This document shows, one piece after another, positions 36,501 to 47,289 of a DNA stretch of 64,000 nt. A program made the position numbers and the translations under genes. The notes beneath the pieces were generated by a model. The model saw only the letters and a list, made by a program, of their open reading frames with translations. It searched no databases and was not told the DNA's origin. Source of the stretch: Eremophila alpestris peregrina (taxonomy: Eukaryota; Chordata; Aves; Passeriformes; Alaudidae). The stretch lies in assembly GCA_009792885.1 (NCBI GenBank), contig WMCF01000016.1, positions 16,170,685 to 16,234,684 on the forward strand, written 5' to 3'. Numbering within the stretch: position 1 is the stretch's first letter; every line of letters starts with the position of its first letter.

Positions 36501-39500
36501 CGGCCGCTGGGTCCAGCACAGCTGCCCACCCGTCCTCACCGACGTAAGTCTGCACTGCCGTCCCCCTGCTCCTCACACCTCCCAAGCACTCGGATGGGGA
36601 GGGACATGGCAAATGGGGTGGCATGCGGTGGGACCCCCTCCCTGGGATGTGTGTTGTGTTCCTCAGAGAAGGGTATTTCTGGACTCACAACAGTCTTTGG
36701 GGCTTGGGGTGACACAGGTGCTTCTCCCACAGTTCCATCCCCGGAGTGCCCCGCTGCGGGGTCGGACACGGGTGACACTCTGTGGGATGACCTTCCGCTC
36801 CCACTGGGACCCTGACCCCAGCCGCAGCCCTCCCGTTGCCTACCGGGTGGCGGTGGGACGGCGAGGCTGCACCGTGCTGCCGGAGGAGAGCGAGAGCTAC
36901 AGGTGTGCAGCGGAGCTGGGAGGGAACAGCAGCAGGGCGGGGCCTGGGGCTGCCCCCTGGCCTGGGGCTGATCCCCCATCACTGTCCCACAGACCCCTGC
37001 CCACCTCGCGCCGCAAGGAGTTTGTGGATGTGCTGGTGTGCAAGCTGGAGGGACCGGAGGCAGTGCCGGGCCCAGCCGACGTGGTGCTCACTGTGGAGGA
37101 ACCTCCCAGATCCTCGGGCTTCCGGGTCTACGGCTCTGCAACCCTCGGTGGCTTCGTCTTTGTGGTATGGTTCCATACTGGCAGTGCCCGTGGCAGGGTT
37201 AGAGGGTTTGGCTCACTCACCCATCCCACTGACCCCATCTCTGCTTAGGAGCCAAACATCAGTGCCCTGCACCCCCCGTTTGGTCCCCGGGGGGGTGGCA
37301 CCCACGTCTCACTCCATGGCAGAGACCTCTTGGCAGGGAGCATACAGCAGGTGATGGTCAATGGCTCCGAGTGTGCCCTGACTGGGCAGCCCAGGTACAC
37401 CCCTGCCCTGCCCCCACCTAGCACAGAAGGGTCCCCAGCACGGGACAGGCTCAGGGAGCCCCTGCAGTCCCACTGTCCCCCCAGCCACGACTGTCGTGTC
37501 TCCAGGCAGGGCAATGGGACAATCCAATGCACGGCTCCTGCTGCCGGTGGCCTGGGTGCAGCCAGGGTAGCCCTGCGGATCGACGGGGAGGAGTTCCTAG
37601 CCCCCGTGCCCTTCCAGTACCGCCCTGACCCCACTGTATCTGCCATCGCCCCCAGCTGCAGCTATGAGTGAGTGCATGGGCTCCTTTCCCCTGGGTGAGG
37701 GGACAGCCCTGTCCTCCCACTGCCCTGGCTGGGCTGGATGAGGTGCTGGGAACTACAGGCAACCTGGGGACCATGTGCACCCCGGGGAACCTGATCCCTG
37801 CCCACTGTAGGGGCTCGCTGCTCACCATTACCGGCACCCACCTGGACTCAGTGTATCGCGCCAAGATCCGCTTTGAAGCCGGCGGTGTGATTACCCAAGC
37901 CACAGTAAGCACCGGGGTGTGGGGCCATCGCCCCCCGGCCCTGCCCACCCCTCCCCAATCCCCTGGGCACATTCCGAGCCGGTGCTCAGCATCTCCCTGC
38001 CCACAGGAGTGTGAGGACCCGCTGTCACCGGAGCGGCTGCTGTGCCACGGTCCAGCCTTCCCCTTCGAGAGCAGGGTGGAGGCGGTGCTGGGGAACCTGA
38101 GCGTGCTGCTGGACGGCACCGACGGCCGCTGGCTCTTCCGCCTCCGCTACTACTCCCGCCCCGAGGTTTTCCCCTTTGAGCAGGAGGGCAGGCGGCTCCG
38201 CCTCAAGCCCGGCGATGATGAGATCGAGGTGCACGTACGTGGGGCAGTGGGGTGAGCGAGAGTAGGGCGACCAGTGGGTCTAGGACCCCCGAACTCACGG
38301 TGCTCTGTCTGGGCAGCAATTGGGGCTGGATGCCGTGGCCACCTGCATGAACATCACCATGACAGTGGGGGGCCGGGACTGCCACCCCAACGTCCTGAAG
38401 AACGAGGTGACGTGCCGCCTGCCCCGCAAGCTGAGCCTGCCCTCCACTGGGGCCCCCGTGGAGGTAGGAATCCCCCGAGTGGGCAACCACCCACCCCAGT
38501 CTCCCCCACCGCATCCCTGCTAAGCCCCTGATCCTCCAGATCTGTGTGAACGGAGCCTGCCAGGCGCTGGGCTGGGTGCTGTCCGCTCCCACCTCGCTGG
38601 ACCTGGCCGCCAGCCTGGCTCTGGGCACCGGCATCACCTTCCTGCTCTGCTGCATCCTGGCTGCCGTGCTGTTCCGCTGGCGCTGGAGAAAGAGGCGGGG
38701 TGAGTGCCGTGCTCGCCGGGCACTCTGATGCCCCCCAGGCCCCTGCTACGCCACGCCCGACCCACCCCACTGCTTCCTGCAGGTACGGAGAACCTGGAGC
38801 TGCTGGCACAGCCCGGCCGTAGCGAACCCCCTGTCACCACCCAGGGCCCCGGCGTCGACTACAGAGAGGTGCTGGGTAAGTGGGTGTCACTGGTGGGTGG
38901 CGGGGTGCTACATGCTGCCAGCCCCTCACCCCGCCTGTGCCTGTCCCGGCAGTGCTGAACGCAGCGGGCACTCCCGGCCCCGTGGGGCCCCGCACACGAG
39001 TCACCAGTGCCAGAGCCAATGGCAGTGCTGGTGCTGCGGGCGGCGGATCCCCCATGCCTCTGCTCAGGGCCACCTCCTGCTGCCTGGAGGATCTGCGGCC
39101 GGAGCTGCTGGAGGAAGTGAAGGACATCCTCATCCCCGAGGAGCAGCTTGTCACCCATCGCCACCAGGTCATTGGCAAAGGTGACTCTGCACCCCAGTTT
39201 GGCTGTGGCATCACCTATCCAATGTGTGCGTTGCCAGCTTTGTGCCACCTGTCCCTGCAGGGCACTTTGGCAGCGTCTACCATGGCACCTACAGGGACCC
39301 AGTGCTGGGGGACCTCCACTGCGCTGTCAAGTCCCTGCACCGTGAGTAGCTCCCCCTCCCTTGCGTGCTCCCACGGCACAGCAGCAGAACATCCACAGCT
39401 CAGCTCTCCGCAGGCATCACGGACCTGGAGGAGGTGGAGGAGTTCCTGCGCGAGGGCATCCTCATGAAGAGCTTCCACCACCCCCAGGTGCTCTCGCTGC

Positions 39501-40598
39501 TGGGGGTGTGCCTGCCCCGCCACGGGCTGCCCCTTGTCGTGCTGCCCTACATGCGCCACGGGGACCTGCGCCAATTCATCAGCACCCAGGAGCGGGTAGG
39601 GGGGACCCCAAGGGCCATGGATGGTGACGGGTGCCGAGGTCTCCATGCTTACTAGTACTCCCATCTCACAGAGCCCCACAGTGAAGGAGCTCATCGGCTT
39701 CGGGCTGCAGGTGGCCCTGGGCATGGAGTACCTGGCCCAGAAGAAGTTTGTGCATCGGGACCTGGCAGCCAGGAACTGCATGTAAGTGTGGCTGTGCCCT
39801 CCAGACCTCCACCACAGAGTAACTGCCTGGGTCTGAGAGTGCCCAGGAGTCCCCACCTCGACCTGGTGTCCTGCAGGCTGGACGAGACGCTGACAGTGAA
39901 GGTGGCTGACTTTGGGCTGGCGCGGGACGTGTTTGACAAGGAGTACTACAGCATCCGGCAGCACCGCCACGCCAAGCTGCCTGTCAAGTGGATGGCGCTG
40001 GAGAGCCTCCAGATCCAAAAATTCACCACAAAGTCTGATGTGGTAGGCATGACTCCCCTCCCTGTCCTGTCCCCCATCTCCATCGTACCTGTGTGCCCAT
40101 GGAGCTCTCCTCTCGGCAGTGGTCCTTCGGGGTGCTCATGTGGGAGTTGCTGACACGTGGGGCGTCGCCGTATGCCGGGGTGGACCCCTACGACATGGCC
40201 CACTACCTGCTGCAGGGGAGACGCCTGCCACAGCCCTCTCACTGCCCCGACACCCTGTGAGTGGAGCTGGGGGTGGGCAGGGTGGCAGGGGGCTGTCCTG
40301 GGCCTGCCAGCACTGACTGGGGTGTGGGTGCAGGTACAGGGTGATGCTGAGCTGCTGGGCACCGGCGCCCGAGGAGAGACCGTCCTTCACCGGGCTGGTG
40401 GGTGAGCTGGAGCGGGTCCTGGCCACGCTGGATGGTGAGCACTATGTCAACCTGGCTGTCACCTACATCAACCTGGACTGGGGTCCTCCCTTTCCCCCTG
40501 CTCCCCTGGGGCAGCTGCCTGATAGCGAGGATGAGGATGAACCTAATGAGGAGGAAGAAGAGGAGGAAGAGGAGGAGGACAACGCATCTGTGTGCTGA
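33515..40598 (+). CDS. MST1R: MST1R / RON receptor tyrosine kinase (avian SEA proto-oncogene)
   Basis: Receptor for macrophage-stimulating protein (MST1), MET family. Twenty coding exons: 33515-34732, 35901-36089, 36170-36295, 36373-36543, 36733-36902, 36993-37164, 37249-37394, 37506-37667, 37811-37904, 38007-38234, 38317-38463, 38540-38699, 38783-38875, 38953-39180, 39261-39341, 39414-39595, 39672-39781, 39877-40042, 40120-40256 and 40334-40598; 1414 residues. Signal peptide 1-22, Sema domain, furin site KRRRRR at 298-303, PSI about 519-566, IPT repeats to about 930, transmembrane about 964-986. DYR at 1020-1022 matches the MET-family Cbl site. Kinase: GKGHFGSVY at 1100-1108, K1125, HRD 1217-1219, DFG 1237-1239, activation tyrosines 1249/1250. 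Docking tyrosines YVNL (1364) and YINL (1371) keep the seven-residue spacing of RON. The acidic C-terminal tail is unusual. The upstream in-frame GTG at 33470 was rejected as start. Exon 8 could instead begin at 37485. Confidence 0.95.
34840..34867 (+). repeat. (GGGGT)n G-quadruplex-prone tract in MST1R intron 1
   Basis: Five consecutive runs of four or more G separated by single T or TA occur on the sense strand about 110 bases after the exon 1 donor. By rule this can form an intramolecular G-quadruplex in DNA and in the pre-mRNA. Confidence 0.8.
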
Positions 40599-40978
40599 TG
40601 GGATTCCCTGCACCACGGGGTCTCCCAGACCCCCATATACCATAGACACACTCTCCCGAGGAGGGATGCAGTGTGCAGCCAGATGTTATGGGGCACCCTC
40701 CCTATGGGATGGGTGCTGGGAGCAGCTGGATGCTGTGGATGCTCACACCCAAACCCTGCTCACTGCTCTCCAGGATTGGTCCCACACCACAGGATGCTGG
40801 GGCCTCAGTCCTGCACTGGCTGGGTGGTACGAGGCTCAGCCCCACAGTGGTGAGTCTGGGGTCTGGGGCTCAGTCCCATAGTGGGCCCATAGCACCATAC
40901 TTAGTGGGTGCTGTTGGATGGCCTGGGCTTCCCAGAGCTCCCATGGAGTTTACAGCCTCTTGGCTGTTCAAATCACTC

Positions 40979-40984
40979 ATTAAA
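40979..40984 (+). terminator. Likely MST1R polyadenylation signal (ATTAAA)
   Basis: ATTAAA lies 380 bases after the MST1R stop codon. It is followed within 30 bases by T-rich sequence and then GGGCTGTGTTTTTGAGG, a GT-rich downstream element. It is the best hexamer before the next large noncoding interval. Confidence 0.6.
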
Positions 40985-41049
40985 ACCTTATTATACTTTT
41001 TCCTTGGCTAGGGCTGTGTTTTTGAGGGGGCCATGCCCCAGATTGGCAG

Positions 41050-42070
41050 CACCCTCATGCCCCCGCATGGGTGAGGTATCTCCCCACCCACTCCCAGGGC
41101 ACCCACCTCATGGGAGGGACTGAGAAGGGGGCACCCACTGTTGCTGTGCCAGTGAAAGGAGGGTACTGCACAATGGTGCTGCTGTGGCCACCCTAGAACC
41201 ATCCCCCAGTGCCTGCCATGCTGGGACCCTGCTCTGCACCCTGTGTCCCACCATGGCCCTCTGACCTTGGGATGTCTTTCCTAAAAGAGGAAACCTAACC
41301 TTGGGAGGTTTTTCCTAAAAGTCCTCCTTCCAGCCCATGGCCAGGGTGGCTGTGGGGCACGAGGCATGTGAGGAGCACCGTGTTCCTGGGCATGGAGTGA
41401 TGATGCCCCTGCGGTCCTGGCATATGGGTCATGCTGCCCCTGGGATTTGTGGCATGATGGATGCCTAGAGCACGGAATTGCAGTTCCCATGGGATCATGA
41501 TGCTTGTGGGATGATAGGTGCCCAGGTATCACATCAGGATGCTCTTGGGGTCATGGGTGCCCAGCCATGGGGCCCATGGGAGCACAGTGCCCAGAACATG
41601 CAATCACAGTGAGGACACGATGGCACCCAGCCCATCTAGTGCTCCTCACCCTGCCTGCCTGCACAGGGCCCAGTGAGACACACTGCTCCAGGCTTGGGGC
41701 TGCTGTCTGGTGACCAAGAGTCATTACCATCTTCACTTAATGGCACGTTTATTGCTTCAGCACTGCCTGTACAGGGGACAGTGCATCTCGTGCCTCAGGA
41801 CATGCCAAGAGATGGGCATGGGTCTGTGATGCTTGCTGCCCTATGAGCTGGCTTTCTGTTCCTTTTGATGGAAGTGATGGCAGATGTCACATTTGCAAGG
41901 AACTCGTCCTGATGAAGAGGTCACTTCTGCCCCAGTTTTGGGGCAAAAATCACCTAGACACTGGAGAAGAGGGGAGCAGTGATTGACATCCTTCACCTGG
42001 GTGCAGGTCCAGAGTTCGGGGCAGGGGAAAAGGGCAGGGTCTGGGATGGATGGATGGGCAAAGATATTCA
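41050..42070. other. Intergenic segment downstream of MST1R, no gene seen
   Basis: No open frame with family resemblance. A minus-strand AATAAA (plus TTTATT at 41748-41753) is isolated. Nothing else stands out until the artefact region begins at about 42078. Confidence 0.55.
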
Positions 42071-42077
42071 GGACAAG

Positions 42078-42217
42078 CCCAGGATAGGCGAGGGATGCTG
42101 AAACACACGGTCTGTGGCTGTGGGCAGCACTGCTCCTTTATACACATCTAGATGTGTCCCAGGATAGGCGAGGGATGCTGAAACACACGGTCTGTGGCTG
42201 TGGGCAGCACTGCTCCT
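42078..42217. repeat. 60-base exact direct duplication flanking a 20-base adapter remnant (artefact)
   Basis: Copies 42078-42137 and 42158-42217 are identical over 60 bases (CCCAGGATAGG... to ...CACTGCTCCT). They are separated only by TTATACACATCTAGATGTGT at 42138-42157, the central 20 bases of the palindromic Nextera mate-pair junction adapter. A duplicate interrupted by adapter sequence indicates chimeric read assembly and not a genomic duplication. Confidence 0.93.
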
Positions 42218-42235
42218 CCATGTCCAGCCACACAG

Positions 42236-42379
42236 ACCCTGCCGCCAACATTGGCTTTAAATAAAACCTCCTCGGCTGCTCATTAAGCCTGTCTCTTATA
42301 CACATCTAGATGTGTATAAGAGACAGACCCTGCCGCCAACATTGGCTTTAAATAAAACCTCCTCGGCTGCTCATTAAGC
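42236..42379. repeat. 53-base exact direct duplication flanking a full 38-base adapter (artefact)
   Basis: Copies 42236-42288 and 42327-42379 (ACCCTGCCGCCAACATTGG... to ...GCTCATTAAGC) are identical. Between them lies the complete mate-pair junction adapter at 42289-42326. The true genome is expected to contain one copy and no adapter. Confidence 0.95.
42289..42326. other. Synthetic Tn5 mosaic-end pair: Nextera mate-pair junction adapter
   Basis: Positions 42289-42307 read CTGTCTCTTATACACATCT and 42308-42326 read AGATGTGTATAAGAGACAG. These are two head-to-head 19-base hyperactive Tn5 mosaic ends, exactly the circularisation junction of Illumina Nextera mate-pair libraries. It is a laboratory sequence left in the assembly. 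Confidence 0.97.
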
Positions 42380-42812
42380 AGCGCCAGAGCCCGGGGCCGT
42401 GTCAGCTCCCATCAGCCAAGCTGTCCATCTCCACCGGTGCCTCGCACCTGCACGGCTCTGCCACCACGCCCCCAAGGGTATTTTTAGTGCAGCTGGGTCC
42501 CAGCATCCCACGGTGAGGGCAGCTGCCAGCACCGTGCCTCAGTTTCCCCACGGTGTGACTGCTTTGCTCCCCTGGCCTGGGTTTTGGGGTGACCATGACC
42601 TCCAGTGTAGGTGCTGACCTTGCACATGCAATGCCAAACAGCGCCATTTCGGCTCACTGCCAAGTTGCTGTGGCAATGGGAAGAGCCTGGCACTGTGTGG
42701 TTATTAGGGCTGGGTCAGAGGTGGTGGGCACTGGTACTGGGGGATGCTGCATGCCTGGGGGGCAGCTGGGGTGGCTGATTGGGGCACCACCATCCTGGGA
42801 TGCAGTGATGCA

Positions 42813-43066
42813 GGGATGGATAGATGCATGGATGGATGGATGGATGGATGGATAGGTGGATGGGTCAATGAATCCGTGGATGGGTGGATGGATGGATGGA
42901 TGGATGGATGGATGGATGGATGGATAGGTGGATGGGTCAGTGGATGGATGAGTGCATGGATGGATGTGTGGATGCATGGATGGATGGATGGAGAGGTGGA
43001 TGGGTCAGTGGATGGATGAGTGCATAGATGGATGTGTGGATGCATGGATGGATGGATGGCACCCTG
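42813..43066. repeat. (GGAT)n tetranucleotide microsatellite array
   Basis: About 250 bases are dominated by GATG/GGAT repeats with interspersed variants (GATAGGTGGATGGGTC, GAGTGCATGGATGG). Part of the array is itself duplicated as a higher-order unit: the block GATGGGTCAGTGGATGGATG recurs at about 42932 and 43000. The periodic Met/Asp/Gly/Trp or Ile/His/Pro/Ser frames here are products of the repeat. Confidence 0.95.
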
Positions 43067-43327
43067 GCTATTGCCCTCCTCAGCACGAAGCAGAGTGGGT
43101 GCCCAGGGCTGTGTTTGGGTGGCAGATGCGTGCCAGGCCTGCTGTCTGGTGACACAGGGAACAGCTGTGAGAGCACCCAGTGGGAGCAGGGTACCCGGTG
43201 GGAGCAGGGCTGTCCGTGCCGGCAGTGGGGTGGCACAGTGAACTGCTTGTTAGCTGACAAGTCTGGTGTGGTTACAGTGACATGCGTGAGGGCGGGCCCT
43301 GCTTTAGGCTGCCCCCCTCCCCCCACG

Positions 43328-43905
43328 AATGTGCTCGCAGAGATGACAGATTTCATGCTAATCCACATTTATCCTGCCCTAATTACGCTGTGGGAGGTGA
43401 GGAGCGAGTGCCCAGACTTCCATGCCAAGGGCTGGCATGTGCCCACCCCTGTCCAATGCTGCCTGACACTGCTCGCTGGGACTGGTACTGGCACTGTGCC
43501 AACTGCCATGGCACCAGGGACAGGCAGGTGACCTCTCAGGGTGGCACCTTGCATGGCACCTGGCACCCCTTTCCCACCCGGGGGGTGTCTTAGAGGCGCT
43601 ACCTGGGCACCCACAGGTGGGCACTGGTGGTGGCACCCTGAGGTGCTGTGTGGCTGGGCACGGTTGGTGGAGCACCGGGCTGAGCTGTGGGCAGGTGAGG
43701 CCGTGCCGGGCCGTGCCACGCCGTGCCAAGTTGTGCCGAGCCACCTTGTGCCGTGCAGCCACGGCTGCAGCAGAGCAGCCGGTGCGTCCCATCCCGGCAA
43801 CGCGCCGTGCACACACAGCACTTTAAATGTTTTATTTGGGGAAAGTGCTGTCGTTAGCAGGGATTAATTATTAAAATCGGAGCCATCTATAAAACATGAG
43901 TGGCC
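43328..43905. promoter_or_regulatory. Candidate regulatory AT-rich islands in the MST1R-CAMKV interval
   Basis: Within otherwise GC-rich sequence, 43345-43392 (ATTTCATGCTAATCC, CCTAATTACG) and 43820-43900 (GGATTAATTATTAAAATCGG) are compact AT-rich blocks dense in TAAT homeodomain cores. Such islands in GC-rich avian intergenic DNA are often conserved noncoding elements. Conservation was not tested. Confidence 0.35.
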
Positions 43906-44444
43906 GCACGCGGGGCTGCGGGTGCACAGGCAGAGCCGGGCACGGTCCCGCCGCTGGCATCGCCCGGGGATCTGCTGCGACGGCGTTTGCCGGTGACGCC
44001 GCAATGGCACCTCGACAGCGGGTTCGGGCTCCTGCCGGCAAAGTGGGTGCAGGCAGCGGGTTCCATGGGGTGGGGGCTCGACTGGGGACGGGGAAAATTG
44101 TGCTAACTCAGTGTTTGGGTGAGCCAGTGGTCTCCGGTGCCAGCCGTCCCGGTGAAAGGTGGCAGGAGGCAGCAGGCAGCGCCGAGCTGTTTTTAGCGGC
44201 TGCCGGTGCTGGGGAGAGGGCGTAAAGAGCAGCCGCCGCGGCACCGACGTGCCATTTTTAGAAACCGGCAAGTTTTGCTAATGATGCCTGTGAGCGGCGG
44301 GGGCGGGGGCTGCACCCCGGCACCCCCAGCCTCTGCTGCCCGCACCCCGGCCCCTGCAGCCAGCCCTGCCCCTCTGCCCTCCCCGCCTGGCTCTGGAACC
44401 TGGAGCTGGGGGCACCTGCACAGCCCGGGGCACCCCTGCACCCA

Positions 44445-44700
44445 CATGAGGCTCTGATGGTGCTCAGGGAGCTCTGCTGTTCCCCGGAGACTTTGGTGGT
44501 ACTTGGGGAGCTTCAGGGGCCCTTGGGAAGCTTTGGTAGCCCCTGAGGACCTCTCCTGGTCTCTGAGGAGCTTTGATGGCCCTCTTGGGGAGCTTTGGTG
44601 GTCCTTGGGAATCTCTGCTGGCCTCTGGGGATGTCTGCTGATCCCCAGAGGAGCTTTGCTGGCAACTGGGGAGCTCTGGTGTGCTCCAGGGAGCTTTACC
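44445..44700. repeat. Degenerate GGGGAGCTTTGGTGG-type minisatellite
   Basis: At least eight imperfect units of about 25-33 bases share GGGGAGCTTTGGTGG...CCTTGGG or variants (GGGAAGCTTTGGTAG, GAGGAGCTTTGATGG, GAGGAGCTTTGCTGG). Divergence between units indicates an old array. No function is apparent. Confidence 0.7.
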
Positions 44701-45571
44701 CCAAAGCCATCAAGGTTATAAGGCACATAGATTTCTCCTTTGTCTGCCCTGAGACAACACCAGCCTTCAGCTGGGGAGGCTCACCCCATCCCAGCACCCA
44801 TTCAGGACCAGTGCCAGCCATGTCCCAGTCCTGGTCCTGGTCCTCTCCCTGGGGGTCAGTTCTCTCCCTTGGGGATAGTTCTCTCCCTGAGCTCTCACCC
44901 TGAGCAGCCTCCCTGCACTCTGATCCCTATGGCTGCAGGTACTGGCAGGGACCCAGGGGACACCCAAAGCTCTTTCAGTGGGAAGGGGAATCAAACCCTG
45001 ATGCCAAGTCATCACTGTGATGCAGGAGTACGCTGTGGAAAACAAGCCCCCTTTCCCCATCAGGGCTCCAGGGACAAGAACCAGCCCTGGATGTGACAAG
45101 GACTAAACCAGTGGAGAGGTATAAGGCTTTTTGTACTGTCATCTACACAGGGACAGGCCACATCAGCAGCAGGGTGGCCAGGAACAAGCAGCCACTCTCA
45201 GCAGTGCCCAGCCAGATGTGGGGCAACCCTGTCCTCACACACGGTGTGGTCATCAACTGGGATGGGCTGGCGGAGCTGTGGCACTGTGGGGGACACCACG
45301 CCTGGTGGCCGAGCTGAGTGTCTCTCTGGGTGTCTCCCTTGACGCCTTCCAGGGCGCATGGGTGCCATGGGACACCTCTGGGGAGGGCAGCCCTGGCGCT
45401 GTGCACCCCCACCGCTGCTCATCCCAGTAAAGGGCTCGAGGTGGTGATCAGCAGCTGCACCCTCTCTTTTTCTCTCCCCCTTGCTCCCCGCTGGCCCCCC
45501 GAAAGGAGGGATGGGGTTTATTTGGCCCCGTTGCCGGGCCGACGTGCGCAATTATCGCTGATTGCCTGGCG

Positions 45572-45589
45572 GTTGCCATGGCGATGGCA
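45572..45589. promoter_or_regulatory. RFX X-box-like palindrome
   Basis: GTTGCCATGGCGATGGCA contains the GTTGCCATGG half of the X-box consensus GTNRCCATGGYAAC with an extended, overlapping second half. It sits beside ATTATCGCTGATTGC. RFX1-3 binding is an inference from motif. Confidence 0.35.
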
Positions 45590-46294
45590 AGCACGCAGGG
45601 ATGCTGTGCCGCGTGGTGCTTGAGTCACGGACACGCTGAACACCCCCCACTGCACCCCACTGCACCCCACCACGGACATGCTGAACGTGCATCCCACTGC
45701 ACCCCAGAACAAACATGGTGAGCACCCCCCCACTGCACCCCCCAGCACCACCTGGGCTGGCCCTCCATCCCCTTCACCCTCCTGGGGCAGGGGCATACAG
45801 CCAGATGTCCCCCAACTGAAGCAGGGGGGTATGTCCAGGTGTCCCCCACCCCATGTTCCCCATCTGAGGCAGAAGTGTACAGCCAGGTGCCCCCAGCCCT
45901 GGCAGCCCCACCTCGGGCATCCTAGGCTCACTCTGCAGAGGTGCTGTAGGAAAAATCACCCCAGACCAGCCATGCCACCCCATACTCAGCTCTGCGGTGT
46001 AGTAGGAAAGGGTGGGTGCATGGGGCAGTGGGGCACAGCACTGTAAGGACAAATGCCATTGGGGTCAGCAAAGCTCATCACCCCAAAATAGGGCACGGAG
46101 CGGACCAAGATTTGAACCAGAATCAGGACCAGGAGGGGGCCAGAGCACAGCGATGGGAACCTGTGACAGCTCTGCCCGCGGGCCTGAGACTGGTGCCAGG
46201 AGGTGACAGGCACGAGCCGGAGTCAAGGGACAACGGAGAAGTGCCACCACATCTCTCATGCTGCACCGGGCAGTCCCGAGCCACACGGGTGCCT

Positions 46295-46450
46295 GCCGGG
46301 TAATTATGACTTACGCTGCATGTCCCCGCGAGGTGCAGAGATTAATAACCGTGGCGCGCTGCTGCCAACCGGTATGATTAAACTCTTGATTAGAAGCTCA
46401 AACTACAGTGCCCTGCTAATTCCCCCTGCTCTCACACACCCTTAATTACC
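46295..46450. promoter_or_regulatory. Candidate regulatory AT-rich island with multiple TAAT cores
   Basis: The block contains GGTAATTATGACTTACG, GATTAATAACCG, GGTATGATTAAACTC, TTGATTAGAAG, TGCTAATTCC and CTTAATTACCC in 150 bases, a striking density of homeodomain cores inside GC-rich flanks. A neural enhancer is plausible given that CAMKV lies downstream, but this is inference. Confidence 0.4.
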
Positions 46451-47289
46451 CAGCATGGGGGGTGGTAGGCCTGGGGCTGGCAGGGCTCGGTGCCGGGGGC
46501 ACCCCAGCTGGCCCCCCCTTGGACTGCTGGCTGGTCTCCAGTAAACAGAGGCGCTGGCTTTGGGACCATGGTGTCCCCTATCCATGGGCAGGAGGGGGCT
46601 GTGGGTCCCGGGAGTGGATGGCCACACCCATGTGGCGGCTGAGGACGGTGGGAGTCAGGAGGTTTGGGGAGCTGGGGTTTGGTGGGCCCAGGGGTGGGAG
46701 GGGAGGGAAGTGGAGGTGCAGTTCGGAAGCAGCACCATATGGGCAGCAAATGCCAGCGTGTGGCACGCAGCCCTTGGGGAGGCTCCGCACACGTGGCTGC
46801 ACTGCGTGAGGAGTGGGGGCGAGGGGGCTGGGGAAGGGACTGGTGCCCTGCTGTGCCCTGGGGGCTGTGCTGCCCACCCCAGGCTGAGTCCCGTGCCTGG
46901 GCTGTGGGCAGAGGTAAGAGAATCAGGGTGGCCGATTTCTTGTCCCTTTCTTGTTCCGTGCTCCAGACTGTGGGACAAGGACAAACCCTGTCATGGAGAA
47001 GTGACTAAAGCCTTCGGCCCTGCCGCTGGAGGAGAAGTTGCCTGGTTCCCACTGGATGATGGCATAGAGGCAGGAACATGTGTCTACCCGTGTCCTCATG
47101 GTGCCTTTTAGTGCTGTCGGGGGACAGATACCTGTGACGCTGAGCCCATGCTCAGCTTTGCTAAAATCCTGCTCCCATCCCATCCCCGGCCAGGGCCATG
47201 GCACAGCCCGGGGGATCACGGCTGTGGGTACACTGTGGGGTCCCGTGGGGTGTGGCGGTGTCCCAGCTCGGTGACGGCCCCTCGCCCAC

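Noticed and set aside
42289..42326. Natural Tn5/IS50 insertion or bacterial contamination
   Set aside because: Only the two 19-base engineered mosaic ends are present, fused head to head, with avian sequence directly adjoining and exact flanking duplicates. This is library adapter, not a transposon.
42654..43045. His/Pro/Ser/Ile-rich open frames (IHPS repeats)
   Set aside because: These are translations of the (GGAT)n tetranucleotide array. Any frame through such an array stays open.
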